64,000 nucleotides of DNA from Lepidodermella squamata (lineage: Eukaryota; Gastrotricha). The stretch's first letter is position 1. Every line of letters starts with the position of its first letter. The notes under the pieces are model-generated. The model was not told the DNA's origin. It ran no database searches and saw nothing but the letters and a program-made list of their open reading frames with translations. This document shows, one piece after another, positions 22,458-34,900 of the stretch. Position numbers and translations under genes: made by a program. Where the stretch lies: positions 2,232,001-2,296,000 of the forward strand of contig JBLDXI010000054.1 in NCBI GenBank assembly GCA_047495785.1. The letters are read 5' to 3'.

Positions 22458-23593
22458 ATGAGCGATGTTTCTGGCGATGAAAGCGATGAAACGTCCTCAC
22501 AGCCAGAGAAACCCATCGAAGATTTTCCGAAAGATCTGACAGAGCTTGATTTGGACTACCAAACCGGCTATTCTCAGCATATTCTCGAATATATTTCCGG
22601 AAATTTCCCGAATTTGAAATCTCTCAATTGGGAGGTTGATTATGAAGATGATATGCCAAAGTTGTCTTTCGAAAATTTGCCATTTCCGAAATTGGAAACG
22701 ATAAAATTCAATGGAGTTCAACTCCACGCGATTCATTTTGAAAAGGAAAACTGCCCATGTTTGAAATCGATTACGCTTGAAAATGCTAGTCAAGTTGACT
22801 ATTTCCGCCTCGATTTACCAACCCTGGAATTTATGTCAATTCTATACACGGAAATTGAGGACAGCACCGGTTTTGGCCCATCGATTTCTCGCTGCACGAA
22901 TCTCAAGGCGTTTTTCAGCACCAAATTGTGGGGCATGGAGCGAGCTCTTCATAAGCTTTATCTACCGCAATGTACCGATATGAGCCTTTATCGATCCGAT
23001 GACCTTGTCGCAATCGAGCTCTACGCTCCGAAACTGACGAATTTGAGCCTTCAATCTTGCTTCCGTAAGCTTGCTGCCCTTTTTGCCATTTTTCTAAAAA
23101 TTCCAACCGGCTGAGAAATTTGAAAATTTTCTGCGACAATCTGTTTGAAACGCTCAACTTGAAAATTGAGAATTCGAATTAGGGGTACAATTTTCCAAAA
23201 TTTTCAATGCAAATAGTGCCCATATTTGAACCGTATCTTTGAAGGCTGATTATTTGCAGGATAATTTCAGCTATTTGAAATTTTGAAATTTAATCAGCAT
23301 TGCGACATATTCGACTGCTCGACAAGCCATTCGGTTGTCCAGTTGCTTGTTTCCGCTGCAAAAAGGAAGAAACCACTGAAACCCCGTTTCAAACATGTAG
23401 CCGCTGCAAAACTGCTCAGTAATGCTCAAAGGAATGCCAGGAAAAAGACCGGGGAGATCACAAACCGAACTGCGGTAGAAAAATGACGATCAATTTGGTC
23501 CATGTAAATATCGACGATGTTTCGCTGGCTCACTTGATGCAGCACCCTCGCGTTCGCAGGATTTGCCGCGACCCTGATGCCCCTGAATACTGA
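22458..23593 (+). pseudogene. LRR-MYND array member 4, with a stop codon inside the zinc finger
   Basis: Exons 22458..23064 and 23298..23593 join in frame. The LRR part is intact with an acidic leader (MSDVSGDESDETSS). In the MYND finger the tyrosine codon of the AQYCS motif is replaced by TAA at 23420-23422; beyond it the same frame stays open to a normal family ending at 23593. The conserved Trp of the KDW motif has also become Arg. The 5' end lacks a clear ATG at the position used by member 6. Either this is a young pseudogene or it makes a truncated LRR-only product of about 243 aa. I describe the break only. Confidence 0.8.
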
Positions 23594-23804
23594 CTTCGAA
23601 TCAGTATTTTTCGTAATCTGGTGGAAAATTGACCCAATCTTTTCTTAGTTCTTCTTTCTTCATACTCCCAAAAATTTGCCATCGTTAACCCTAAAATGCA
23701 TTACTTTTATTTTATTTATTTGCTAGGTTATCCTTTAAAAAGCCATTAGCTAGGAATCACGAATGAGAGTGAGCGATTTTGGACCTATGCTATCGTTTCG
23801 GCTG

Positions 23805-24050
23805 GTTTCTTTTCCGAAATTGGAGACTCCCATAGTCAGCTGTATTATCTTCGATTCATTTCGAGAGCGATAACTATCCACATTTGAAGCCGATAACAAT
23901 CGAATTTGCTGTAAAAGTCGATCATATTCGCTTAGATTTCCCCAATCTCGAATGTCTCTCGATTCAACGAGTCAAACTGGGAGATCGGCCGAATTCGAGC
24001 CGAAACCGACCGATTTTAATCTGCGGGCTTGTTAAGGTAAGAGTTTTCTC
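23805..24050 (+). pseudogene. Decayed LRR-MYND fragment (LRR part)
   Basis: A partial LRR section is recognisable from TTTCCGAAATTGGAG (FPKLE), then in a shifted frame HFESDNYPHLKPITIEF and LDFPNLECLSIQRVKL. It contains frameshifts and has no MYND exon. It sits directly behind member 4. Confidence 0.65.
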
Positions 24051-27000
24051 ATTTGTTTTTGTTTCCAATCCAAATCTTGGCAAATTTTGTTTTTGACGTA
24101 ATAAAGATTTACTGTAAGATCTCTGTAAACTACAAATAGAGTATCGGAAGGAAATTAACCATTTACGAAATTTTCTAATTCACCCATCGTGGCAATATAA
24201 TTTCTGGAGAAATAGAGATAAACCTCACCTCACAGAGGAAACCTAGCCTTGAATCTTTTTAATTGAACCCAGTCGCTAAAGCCCTGATCAATTCGATGGT
24301 AGAAATGGCAAAGCGAAGAGCAATTTATTTCTTGACGCAGATTGTAAAGTCTGAAGCTTATGTTGAGTTTAAGTAGCCAACTGAGAAAAACAATGGATTA
24401 AAACTTGAGACTTGAGAGAAACTATTTATATAAAACTGCGCCCTTCAGAGAGTCGGGTAGAGCGTCAATCGCGTTAAGATTCTTGAAATTTGCTGCAATC
24501 GTAACATCTTAAGCAAGCTGTTCGCAGGATTGAGCCGCTCTCCGGGCAGCGTCGTGGTAGGTGGAGATGCTGAATACGCGCTCAATCTCGGAAAACGAGG
24601 CCGGGAATGAGAAGGCCATTTGCGCCGATTGCGAAACCAGTGGATAGCTTGCGGCGTTTTTCCGCCTCCATTCGTACACCGGCTCGCAGTGGCCCCAGGA
24701 AATCCCCTTTCCACAAAATCATCCGCTGGCGGGACCAGCTCGTTCATTCTAGGTCAAGAGGTGCAGTGTAACCTTGAAATTATCCAATTCGTCAGTAGAA
24801 ACCGAGCTACAACAAATTTACAAGTTTGCAATAGAGCAATGGAATACTTGATTTCAAACGTTCAACGACTAATTGACCGACTATAGGCCAAGCATGAACA
24901 GTGTCCGGTTAGAAGGGAGACAGCACCAGTTTGTCCGCTGTGTTCACTAGTTACAAGGCAAGTGTTATTTGACTGGTCCAACTCGTAGCTGAAACTGGGT
25001 CGTATCGACCTCTAATATAGGACACAAATCGCAGCTTTGAATGCTAACATCCCTTTCGACTATCGGGCTCATTAACACGAGGCTTGATTGCTATGCAAAT
25101 ACGATTTCAAAAGGAGAAATAAGGCGTGTCCTCTTACATTTCCTGAAGTTGATAACGTCTTTCAAATCGAAAGAGGAAAATGACAAATAAGGATTAACAG
25201 TGCATCAGTGCAAATGAGTTCAGAATGCGTGTTGTAGTCAGCGATATCGATATTTTGCAACAGCGGCAGCGGTAAAAAAAATAAGCACGAGAAAATGATC
25301 GGAATGTAGCTGTTAAAATTCGCACATTTTCTTGGGCATTGACGAAATCGCAATTCAAAATGTCGTTGGTCCCGAAAGCCCTATCCGAATTCGATACGGT
25401 CAATGATTTGCAAATGGTAGCCATGAAGCCTACTTGGTCGTTGGATAAAAAGGCTACTGTCGGGGTGGATTTCTAAAGCTACGAGCAAAGTGCCGTGAAA
25501 GGCTTCGCCAATACGAGATGGGCGGTCGAGTCGGAATTCGTGAGGCGGTTAGAATTTGATTTCAAAATTGACATCGATTGCGCCTTTGAGGGCTGTGAAT
25601 TATGCTCGATCTAAATTGAATTTGTTAGCATTTCTATCCAAAAAATGAAGGTTTAATTACTTTTGCGTCAAACTTTCAACCGATGACTTCATTTCTTCCT
25701 TCGTCCGGCGTTCGCAGTGACGAATTTCTGCTTGTTAATTTGCCGGGTCTTCCTGTGATAATTTTTCACGCTAACTTCAAGCGCGAGGTAGTCAATGCTC
25801 TCATTTAAGGCGGTTTGATAACTTTCTCCATCTACATCGAACATCAATACTTCATTGCATTTGAGCGGAATTTTTCGGATGAGTTCTTTCTCGTGGTGCA
25901 GAATGATCGATAGCGTCATGGCGTCGAAATAAACAGGGTCCACGCGGCCGTCATGGCAAATGGGTTACAAGGCCTTCTGCATGAAGGAAATTCGGCTTCT
26001 CAGACGTGCGTAGCGAGTCGCATCTGTGCTAAAAAGTAAGCACTTCGAAGAGCTCCTGTGAATGTTTTTGAATGAACCGCCTCGTCCTGTGAATGAACCG
26101 CCTCGTCAGATTTTTGTGCTTTCCGCATTCTATTTCGCTGATTGCTCTAACGAGGACAAAGCAACCAGCGGCGGAGGGCTAACAATGCGCGAGTAAGACG
26201 GAGGGGAAAGCTCAGACGCCAATTGGGTTTTGACGCAAAAAAGTTCTGGGGCTCGGCGAATGCAAACAATGTTGGATCCACGTGCTTTGCCGTTCGGCTG
26301 CAATATCTTCAGCATAATTGAGTTCTATTTTTTCACCACAGAGTCGAGGTCTTTGCTGGTCAGATTATCGGCGGCAACGACATTTGAGTGGTTTTGCGAC
26401 ATAATTACGCTGATGAACGGTAATTACGGCTTTTGAAAGGCTTTGCGCTGGCTATAGTGGCGCGTAAAAGCAGAAGAGAATTATATAAATCGATGTGCTA
26501 GTTGTAATTCACCGTGGTCTTCGTCTTGAGATGCTGAGGCAATCCGTTGAGGAGGCGAGCCATGGTAGGGTGACGAGCGCCGCCTTAGCCACATCGAACT
26601 TGGCTGAAAAGCTGCTCGAGAGGGTCAAGCGAATGATTGCCAATTGGGGCGAGGTTGTTTTTTCGCGTGCCGAGGAAGCTGTAACAAGAATTTATGAGGA
26701 AGTAAATTGAATGAAATCGTAGGCGGATGGGCTTTTCAGGAGAAACGAAAGAGCTATCGTCGTGTACAAATCGGAATATCTAGAATAACAACGCAAACAA
26801 TTAGTTGTTAGTTCGCATTCGAAAAAGCAAGCGACGAAAAAGGATTAAAAGGATTAAAACGACCTTCTGGTTCTCGTGCTTGTCCACGTTCATCACCACG
26901 TGTGCCCAACACATCTGCTGCGCCATGCCTACCCGACCGGCACGTGGTCGCGGTCCAGGTCGCCCGCCGGAAAACTCAAGAAAATAAGTACTTGGTTCCA

Positions 27001-27230
27001 ATTTCGAGATTTTGTTCCAATTTCGATTAATAAAATACGTTGTGGCACTTCAACTTGATAGAGAGCGAATTCACTCATTTAGTTCACGCTTTTCGTTTCA
27101 AGTGGCATATGGCGTGTTAAAGTGGCGTTTTAAGGATTAAGTGACGATTTCATTTTATGTGACAGTTTCCAGATTTAAGTGACGCAATCAATTATGGCGA
27201 AGTGTTTCAATAATTCCTAAATGTTTAAAT
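24051..27230. other. Long spacer inside the array with decayed coding-like pieces
   Basis: About 3.2 kb with no intact gene. Several short open stretches on both strands have protein-like composition, for example minus 25689-25943 (DPVYFDAMTLSIILHHEKEL), plus 26495-26710 (SNLAEKLLERVKRMIANWG) and the broken frame at 25360-25614. They do not assemble into a model and no family was recognised. This is best read as degraded insertions. Confidence 0.35.
25360..25614 (+). pseudogene. Coding remnant with internal stop, family unknown
   Basis: An ATG opens 38 codons (MSLVPKALSEFDTVNDLQMV...), hits TAA at 25474-25476, and the same frame stays open for another 45 codons (YEQSAVKGFANTRWAVESEF...) to 25614. 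The pattern suggests one nonsense change in an older coding sequence. A spliced alternative was not found. Confidence 0.3.
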
Positions 27231-27234
27231 TTTT

Positions 27235-27474
27235 AGGTCGATCTGCCAAACAATGAAAACAGACCAAAAGTTGCTGCTGGAATGTGGTCGTTGGGGAATA
27301 GCTCAATATTGCTCGGAAGAATGCCAGGAAAAAGATTGGATCGATCACCAGTCAAATTGCGCTGAGTCATTAGGTGATTTATCCACCATCTGGCAGATGC
27401 GATTAGCGATTCAGGGGCTATACAATTTGTCGGAAAAAGGCCTTATCGTGTTGAAAATGTTTGCCACACCTTGA
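27235..27474 (+). pseudogene. Decayed LRR-MYND fragment (MYND exon)
   Basis: After an acceptor-like tttttag at about 27237 comes an incomplete MYND finger: GIAQYCSEECQEKDW and HQSNC are well kept, but the first Cys pair is missing and the second pair reads CGRW, so a zinc ligand is lost. The family tail is gone. It lies just upstream of member 6. Confidence 0.7.
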
Positions 27475-27555
27475 AATCAATCTGACTTGAACAGTGTTAT
27501 GTAAGTAATCGAAATATCTACCTACATTATTTTCATTTAATAGTCGATTTTTCAA

Positions 27556-28611
27556 ATGGTTGAGGAAGATGATGAGGCAAATTGGGAGGACGTTTCTGAC
27601 GATGAAAGTGATGTTACTCCATCGAAACCCATCGAATCGTTTCCCAAAAATTTGACCGAACTGGACCTGGATGAAGATACCGGCGCATCCCAGCGAATTC
27701 TCGAATATATCGCTGAAAATTTCCCGAATTTGAAGAAATTAAAATGGGAGATAAATTACGACGACGACCTTCCCAAGTTGTATTTTCAAAACTGCACGTT
27801 TCCGAAGCTCGAATCAATTTCGCTGAATTGTGTCCAGTTGAATACGATTCATTTCGAAAAGGACAATTATCCCCGTTTGAAATTTATTGAACTCGAAAAT
27901 GCGAGTCATGTCGAATATTTTCGCCTCGATTTGCCATCCCTGGAGATGCTTTCCATTCAATACTCAGAAATCGAAGATGGAACTGGTTTCGGCCCGTCGA
28001 TATCGCGTTGTACGAGTTTGAAATCGTTTTACAGCTACAAATTGTGGGGCCTTGAACGTGGCATTCACAAGCTGTATATGCCTGAATGCAAAAATGTGTG
28101 CATCTATCGTTCGGATACACTGGTTGCTGTCGAGTTTTATGCGCCGAAATTGACCACTCTAAGCCTTCAAGCTTGCTACTGTAGGTTTCCAATTTGATTG
28201 ACAATATTAAATCTACCTTAACTGAGAGTTCTCCTGTTATTTCCCAATATATGGCTATTATAAAAAAATTTGGAAATTTTAAATTTTAAATTAAATTTAT
28301 TAATTTTTTCCTTAGCTTTAAATCGCGTTCGCTTGCTCGAAGAGCCATTTGGGCGCTCCGTTTTGTGTTTTTGTTGCAAGAAAGAAGAGACTGATGAAAA
28401 CCCGCTGAAGAAATGTAGTCGCTGCAGAACTGCTCAATACTGCTCGATTGATTGCCAGAAAAAAGACTGGATGGCTCACAAATCGATGTGTGGCAAATCG
28501 CTCACTGTCAATTTGATTAATGCCAGCATTGATTCTGAGTCAGTAAAACAACTGAAACAACATCCTCGAGTAAAACGAATTTGTCGAAATCCAGAATCGG
28601 TTTATGACTAA
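27556..28611 (+). CDS. LRR-MYND array member 6
   Basis: Exons 27556..28180 and 28316..28611, in frame, 306 aa. An acidic leader (MVEEDDEANWEDVSDDESD) precedes the LRR-like domain (FPKLESISLNCVQLNTIHF, FRLDLPSLEMLSIQYSEIED, VEFYAPKLTTLSLQACY). The MYND finger is complete: CFCC, KKCSRCRTAQYCSIDCQ, HKSMC. The tail keeps NLINASID...LKQHPRVKRI. An acceptor-like tttaatag ends about 14 bases before the ATG. It is closest to members 4 and 7 by its leader and two-exon structure. Confidence 0.85.
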
Positions 28612-29780
28612 GCCCGTTTTCATCTCCATACCTCCCGGCATTCATCCTTTTAATTTTAATTTTAATTTTCGATTATGATTCAGTTTTTACCTCGTGTACT
28701 TCGTGGCATGAAATGCATCGTGGAGTTTCGTTTTGGGAGGGACGGTTTGTTGTTTAATAATTTCATGAATCTCTCGCGTTCAGTTTTCAAGTATTTTGCA
28801 ATTTTTGTATCTTTTTGTTTAAAATTTAAATGTTTGCTTCTTCATAAATTAAGGCGTTGTTATTTCAAACCCTATTTCTTGTCTTTTAACCGCCTTAATT
28901 CTAATTGTCCTGAGTTTTTATGCCTCATAGTTTTTTGTTATTTCCTAATAGTTGTAATTTAATCGTCGAAATGAGCTACGAACTAAAAGCGAAAAACACG
29001 TGAGACGATTTTGGAACGAGAGCGACGGTAGTTGTGTCGAAAGTAGTGACGATTTTCGTCACGAAACTACGAAGCCGCTAAAAATTGCTCCGATGTTCTG
29101 TGCTGGTTGAAAGAGGTTGATCTACAAGCGTGCCATGGTAAGATTTCATGATATCAACATTTTTATACCTATAGGTATTATCTTGGTAAAAAATGAAGCT
29201 ATTTTATAGAATAATTCGAAGTGAAACCTAATAAACTATTTTATAATATAACCAGCAATCTGCCTCAAAAGTCATCACAATCTAAAAGCAGCCAACTACG
29301 TTAACATTAGCATAAGAGCCGATCTGAATGGCCAGTGGTGTGAGGATGCATCAAACGGGATTTGATGCAGTTGTCTAGTTGGGGCATAATCTTGGTATCA
29401 GAGGCGCCTTTAACCCACGGCATGGAGGACCATGATCATGAACTATGCTAGAGATGGGTTTAAAGTGGCGCATCGTATTCAAAGATTCGATCATTCTTCG
29501 GCCAACGCCTATCCCGGGGTTTTTTTTAAGGTGGGATTTGATGTAGTTCATGTTTTGTGTATTTGCAGCACAGAGGTTTTTTTCGTACCATTCTTTTCAT
29601 AATATTTCTGTGACTTGCGATATCCGGCACGCTAAAGCAAATCGTAAAACGCCTTGATTAAGTCAAACGCAAGCAGAAACATCAATCAAATTTTTCTTTA
29701 CTACTTTTCTCACCTCGCGCCTAAGCGCGGTTTAAAGCATCGAAGAAACCTAAGGGCGGTTCAAAGTTGTGACAATGACA
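28612..29780. other. Spacer with a trace of an LRR exon end
   Basis: About 1.17 kb. Near 29095-29150 a short stretch reads CWLKEVDLQACHG followed by gtaaga, matching the LxLQACYG/gta end of the family's first exon. Nothing else was recognised. Confidence 0.35.
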
Positions 29781-29781
29781 G

Positions 29782-31120
29782 TCAGCAACTGCTTGATCTC
29801 TTCAAGGAGTTTCTCGACATTCGAGTTAGCCCCGGTGTAGGGGGCGGAGGCGGCAGCGGCTGCTGCTGCTGACCAACTGGGGCCGGTGGCGGGGTCGGCG
29901 GCTCCAGGAATGGTGTAGTCGGAGGTAGCCGTTTAGCCGTCCCAGGCGTATGGTTGCCTTTGTAATTTGCGAGCGCCGCCTTAACCATCGAACATTGGGT
30001 AAACCTGTGCCCATGTTTCTGACACGCCGTACACCTATATAGTAAGTTAACAAATAAGACCCGGAGATTGGGAACATTTAAACACTTACAAAACCATTCG
30101 AGCGGAGGTTTGTTGGACCGATCCAAGTGCAAAATTTTATCGCCTAATTGATGACAACAACATCAAGTCCCAGTCGGGTACTACGGGTTCGGCGTTAGCA
30201 ATCTAAGATACGACTATTAGTTGGGCATAGTACAACTATAGGCTGCTGCTGTCCAGCGGCGGCGGCGGCTGGTGCTGGTGCTGAAATGCTACCGCCGGCG
30301 GCTCCAGGAACGGTGTAGTGGAAGGAAGCTGTTTAGCGGTCCGAGGCCATAAACTGAAAACGGAACTATAAACGTTCGAAAAATCACGAAAAGATGAAAA
30401 GTTAGAGAGCATGGTTAAGTGTCAGTCCATACTGTCAGTCCGCGCAGATAGCTAAAAACTCGAAGATCTGGCTTTTGCGATTTGTTGGTCATAAGGATTT
30501 AGCATACGGAACAGCGGACTTCTTTTTGGTCAAGGTTGCAAGGAGTCAAGGAGCACGTGGAGTTGGTAAAAAATGACCGCAGCGCATTTGAAGGTCCCAT
30601 CTACGAACGATCTCGTCGATTGAGCCATTATTACTAAACCGCAGTCGGTGAAGTAGACGACAAAAGGTCCTGGAACTTTGATACCTATCCCGAATCGAAA
30701 TAATTGCTTTCGAGTATTGAATCGATACAATTTAACCTTAGGTTCGCCAGTGCCGAGTTGTTCGAACCATTTCACGTGTCTCGTTCCAAAACAAATTTGA
30801 GCTGGGTAGCTTGCTAAGGCAATGATTGCATTGTTCTCTTATTTCAACATCGCGAGGCCACACAACACAGTAACCGTCGAATAATTCGGCGGTCTCAACC
30901 GCATCAATCGTTGGATGTGCGCGAGCGGTGATAGAAAAATGGGACATGACCTCGACGAACAGGGTATCTTTGTTCGGTTCGCAGTGATGTGCGTGAAATC
31001 TTTGTAGCCACTCAACATAAATGTCGCTGTTAGTGTAGCTTGAATCGGACAGCCTCGCTTTTTCTTGGACCTAACCTTCGGATCGGTCCATTTGCCCTTG
31101 AAAGTTATTTCTGGATGCAT
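29782..31120 (-). mobile_element. Broken FLYWCH/MULE-type DNA transposon remnant
   Basis: On the minus strand, from high to low coordinates: a FLYWCH-like piece (KWTDPKVRSKKKRGCPIQA), then in another frame FNTRKQ...FVVYFTDCGLVIMAQ and the MULE transposase core SFVDGTFKCAAVIFYQLHVL. Further on (29782-30132) lie a CCHC zinc knuckle (C-x2-C-x4-H-x4-C) and a Pro/Gln-rich tail. The reading frame shifts at least twice, so no intact transposase is made. A GC-rich segment near 29860-29940 recurs in altered form near 30240-30345. Ends and target-site duplication were not identified. Confidence 0.6.
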
Positions 31121-31604
31121 GAACTCACCTGCGGCATTTCAAGCCCCTAAAACAGTGATGTTTGCGGCCAAGACGAGCCGAGTCAATCGCATCTTTTCCA
31201 TCGAAAATCTGAAAACACAAAAAAATCCTGTTAATTAGCCAAAAAGAGGCGGACCGACGAGTAGCCAACAAATATATAAATGTTCTAGTAAAGCGAAGGT
31301 AAAGTTTAATTAAGGTGTTGGCCGAGGTTAAGGTGTTAACGAGCGATCTAGCGGCAAAGCAGGTATAAGTAGAAAATACGAGAAATTGTTATAAAAGAAT
31401 AAAAGAAAAAAGAAATTTAACAAAATTATACGAGAGGGGCGGCGCACGCGACCGCGAATCGCGTTTTCAATGGAGCGTGGCGGGACTACAACCTGTCACC
31501 GCCACAATTTCGAAATTATATAAAATTTGGAAAAAAAATTATATAAAGAAACCGGTTTCCAATACAATTTTGTTAATTTTTTATTAACACTTTTTAATTT
31601 TTAG

Positions 31605-31800
31605 CCTGAAGCATCTTCTCGTGCTCGGAGACCTGTTCGATAGCCCAACTTCGTGTTTCCATTGTAACATGGAAGAAACCGACAACTGCCACGCGAATTG
31701 AAAATGCGTCTAGAAAACGACAATGGCCATGAGTGCACATGTGGCAAAAGACTGGCTTTGCACCTGGCTTTTGCGGACATTGTGCTGCGTCGATGAATCA
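31605..31800 (+). pseudogene. Decayed LRR-MYND fragment (start of MYND exon)
   Basis: Behind an acceptor (tttttag, ending 31604) the sequence reads LKHLLVLGDLFDSP...CFHCNMEETDNC, matching the start of the family's MYND exon, and stops at TGA 31699-31701. Downstream traces up to about 31800 are out of frame. No matching first exon lies upstream. Confidence 0.65.
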
Positions 31801-31983
31801 AGTGAATTGAAAACGCGAGTCAGCGAAATCCTCCGTGATTGTGAATTTTTTTATGATTTATGAAAGTATCGATTTCGATATTTCGAATTTATTTTTGACC
31901 TGAAAATAAATGAAAATAAATAATGAAAATTGTTATTTTTAGCCATATTTTACTTGATTAATAGGCTAAATTTTGCTTTTAAA

Positions 31984-34900
31984 ATGAGCAAACAAGCGAA
32001 GAGAAACAAGTTGAGTGACGTCTCTGGTGACGAAAGCGACGAGGGCAGTGATGAGAGCGAAAATTCTCCCTCAAAACCAACGGAATCAATTGAAAGCTAC
32101 CCGAAAGATCTGACTGAACTCGATATGGACAACTCAACCGGTGTTACCCAAGAATCGCTGGAATACGCGGCTGAGAATTTCAAAAATCTAAAAGTACTCA
32201 ATACCGGCATGGATTATGACGACGAAGCGCCGAAACTGACGTTCCAACACTTGTCATTCCCGAAATTGGAATCAATTTCTTTAGAGGGCGTTGGTGTAAC
32301 TGGGGTTCATTTCGAAAAAGACAATTATCCGTGTTTAAAATCGATTTCATTGGATAATATTGACGGCGATGTAGCCTATCTACGCCTTGACTTGCCGACC
32401 CTAGAATCGTTTTCCGCTCAACACGTCACGATTGAAGATAGCAATGATTTCGGGTCGTCCCTTTCGCGTTGTGTGAATCTCGAATATTTCGATTGCTACA
32501 AATTGTGGGGCCTGTCGTCGGCTAACTGCCACAAGTTGTACCTGCCTAATTGCTCACAGCTGGGTTTGTATCGGTCGGATGACCTTCGCGGCTTGGAAAT
32601 CTACGCGCCGAAATTGGAACATCTCAATCTTCAAGCTTGTTATGGTATAAAATTATATATTTTTTAATCTTAATCTTTTAATTAACTTTTTAATTTAATT
32701 TAATTAAGGGTGTCTCATTAGTAAGTGAGCCATAGACAGTACTGGGAGTAAAAAATATCTTAAAATCAGGGCGATTTCTTATTTTATAATTTGAGGGTAT
32801 GTATCTGGCCAAAGCCAATCAGGATTTATCGCCCATGATGCCACACAACTTGCATCTATGGCTAAATAAAGGGGTCTTCCTGTTACCGGAACCAAATTTA
32901 CAGTGAGCGGAACCAAATTTTAGAATTTTCTAGTGGCCTGAAACCGCTTTTTGGATATTTATTGCATGTCAAAATTGGCCCCAATTATTCTAGAAAATTC
33001 GCCAGTGCATTCAGCGCAACATTCTCTATAAGACGCAGTGTTCAATTCAGAATTCATGCTTAGCCTAAAATTCTTAGAAATATTCAAAAAATGACTCTTG
33101 GCATATTTCGAGTTTGGTTCCGCAAAAAGCAAATTTGGTTCCGCTACAGCATATTTGGTTCCGATAGAGCAAAGGACGAGGGTCGGTTATAGGCTAAGTC
33201 GGCCTACGGTGCAAATGGCTATTTCCAGTTTATTTATTTTTTAATTTTATAATTTTTCATAAAAAAGCGTGTTCTTCGAAAAAAATCCATCGCATCCTTT
33301 CTCTTTAATCAACTTTTTAAATTCTTATTGCCGGTGTTTTTGGATACGAACAGATAAGTCATCAAATAAAGACGTGTAGGCCGCCACGATGCAGTAAATT
33401 TTGTTGTCGTATTAACAATACCAAGCATCCTTTTCAAGGATGGGCTTATATATTTTTGTTGGAAAGCATGCAGCATGATTGTCTTCGACTTAGCAAACTG
33501 TCTTAGACTTGGCGCACGGGCCTTGTGACTAATACCACGAATAATACCACAAGGCACGGGCGCCCAGGGCGCGTTCGAATGCGCGCGCGCGGGGGTAGGC
33601 TATAATTATCTTGGTATGTTGCGTAATAAGCCCCAACCAATAGGAGCGCGCGCGCGGAGGAAACACCGGCGGGCCGGAAAATGTGCAATATTTTTAGATC
33701 AAAATGAGCGTCTCAACGAGAAGAATCTTATTATGCAAGAAAAAAATTAGGAAGTCAGGTCTGCTGGGGGTCAAATAGAGAAAAAACCGATTTGCGAAAA
33801 TCGCATGTTTTTCATTGAAATTTGAGGTTTTCCCAGTCATTTGACCTTGACATGAATTAATTTTTTTTATTTTTGAATTGGATTCCAAATAAGCTATATA
33901 TTTCAGTCTACCTAATAGCATGTTGAAATAAATAAATTTTTTGCCGCAGGAACACGCTAATGAATTTGATGAGTTTTGAGTCATGCGACCGGTTTTAACG
34001 TGAAATAGTATCAACTTTACCGAATTTTGTACCCGCTACCTGAGCGTTTCACCGCACCCGGATTTTTTCTATGATATATGACAGTCATTTCTTAATTATT
34101 AAAATTAGTTTTAAACAATTTTACACCTGGGGCGGATTTTACCTACTAACCGGTCCTCGTTCTTTGGTTCCGCTCACCGAAAACTTGGTTCCGCTAAAAG
34201 ATATTCCCCTAAATAATAGTGAGCTATTGCTGGAACACTGGGACACTGGAATCAACCGGAATACCTTGAAAAGCAATTTATTTATCATGGAACAAACTGA
34301 ATAATTACCATCAACTTCTTGAAAACCGGTACTTCGTCAAATTATCAAATTATTATTCCTTATTCCTTTCATTCCTCGACTTTCGTGATAGTCCACTCGC
34401 CACAAATGGCTGGACCAATCACCTTTGTTTTGCAGGCTGAATTTATAGCATGGGGTTACTTGTATTTGATGGAGAAAAGTGAACTTGACCTCTTTCCTTG
34501 CAGATTAGTTTCACAATCTTTTCATTGCGATACCGCACTATCATGTTGCAATGTTGATTAGCTACTATCGCATTGGCGATTCGAAGCCTTACAGCTTGAA
34601 CCAGTTCACCGCGGCTCGCGAAGCAGGCTTTTGAAGACATAATTACAACGATAAAACAGAAATGCAACGATAATTCAACTTCAGATGTTCAAATGTTGAG
34701 GTTCTTCACGTTTTTTCGAACGAATGCGAATTCATGTGGAAAATTTCGGCTAATGACAGACCTTCACTGAGAAACTTAGAATAAAGCTCAGCGATTCAGG
34801 GAAAATGAATAATGAAAAGCATTGAAACCTAGATAACTGGGCTTGACAGTGTAGAAATAATCCCATGGAGCGGTAGCCGTTTGAGCGGCGATTTCTTTTT

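Noticed and set aside
33560-33670. CG-rich runs (GCGCGCGC) in the member 7 intron
   Set aside because: Simple sequence without further structure; no link to a gene start could be shown.
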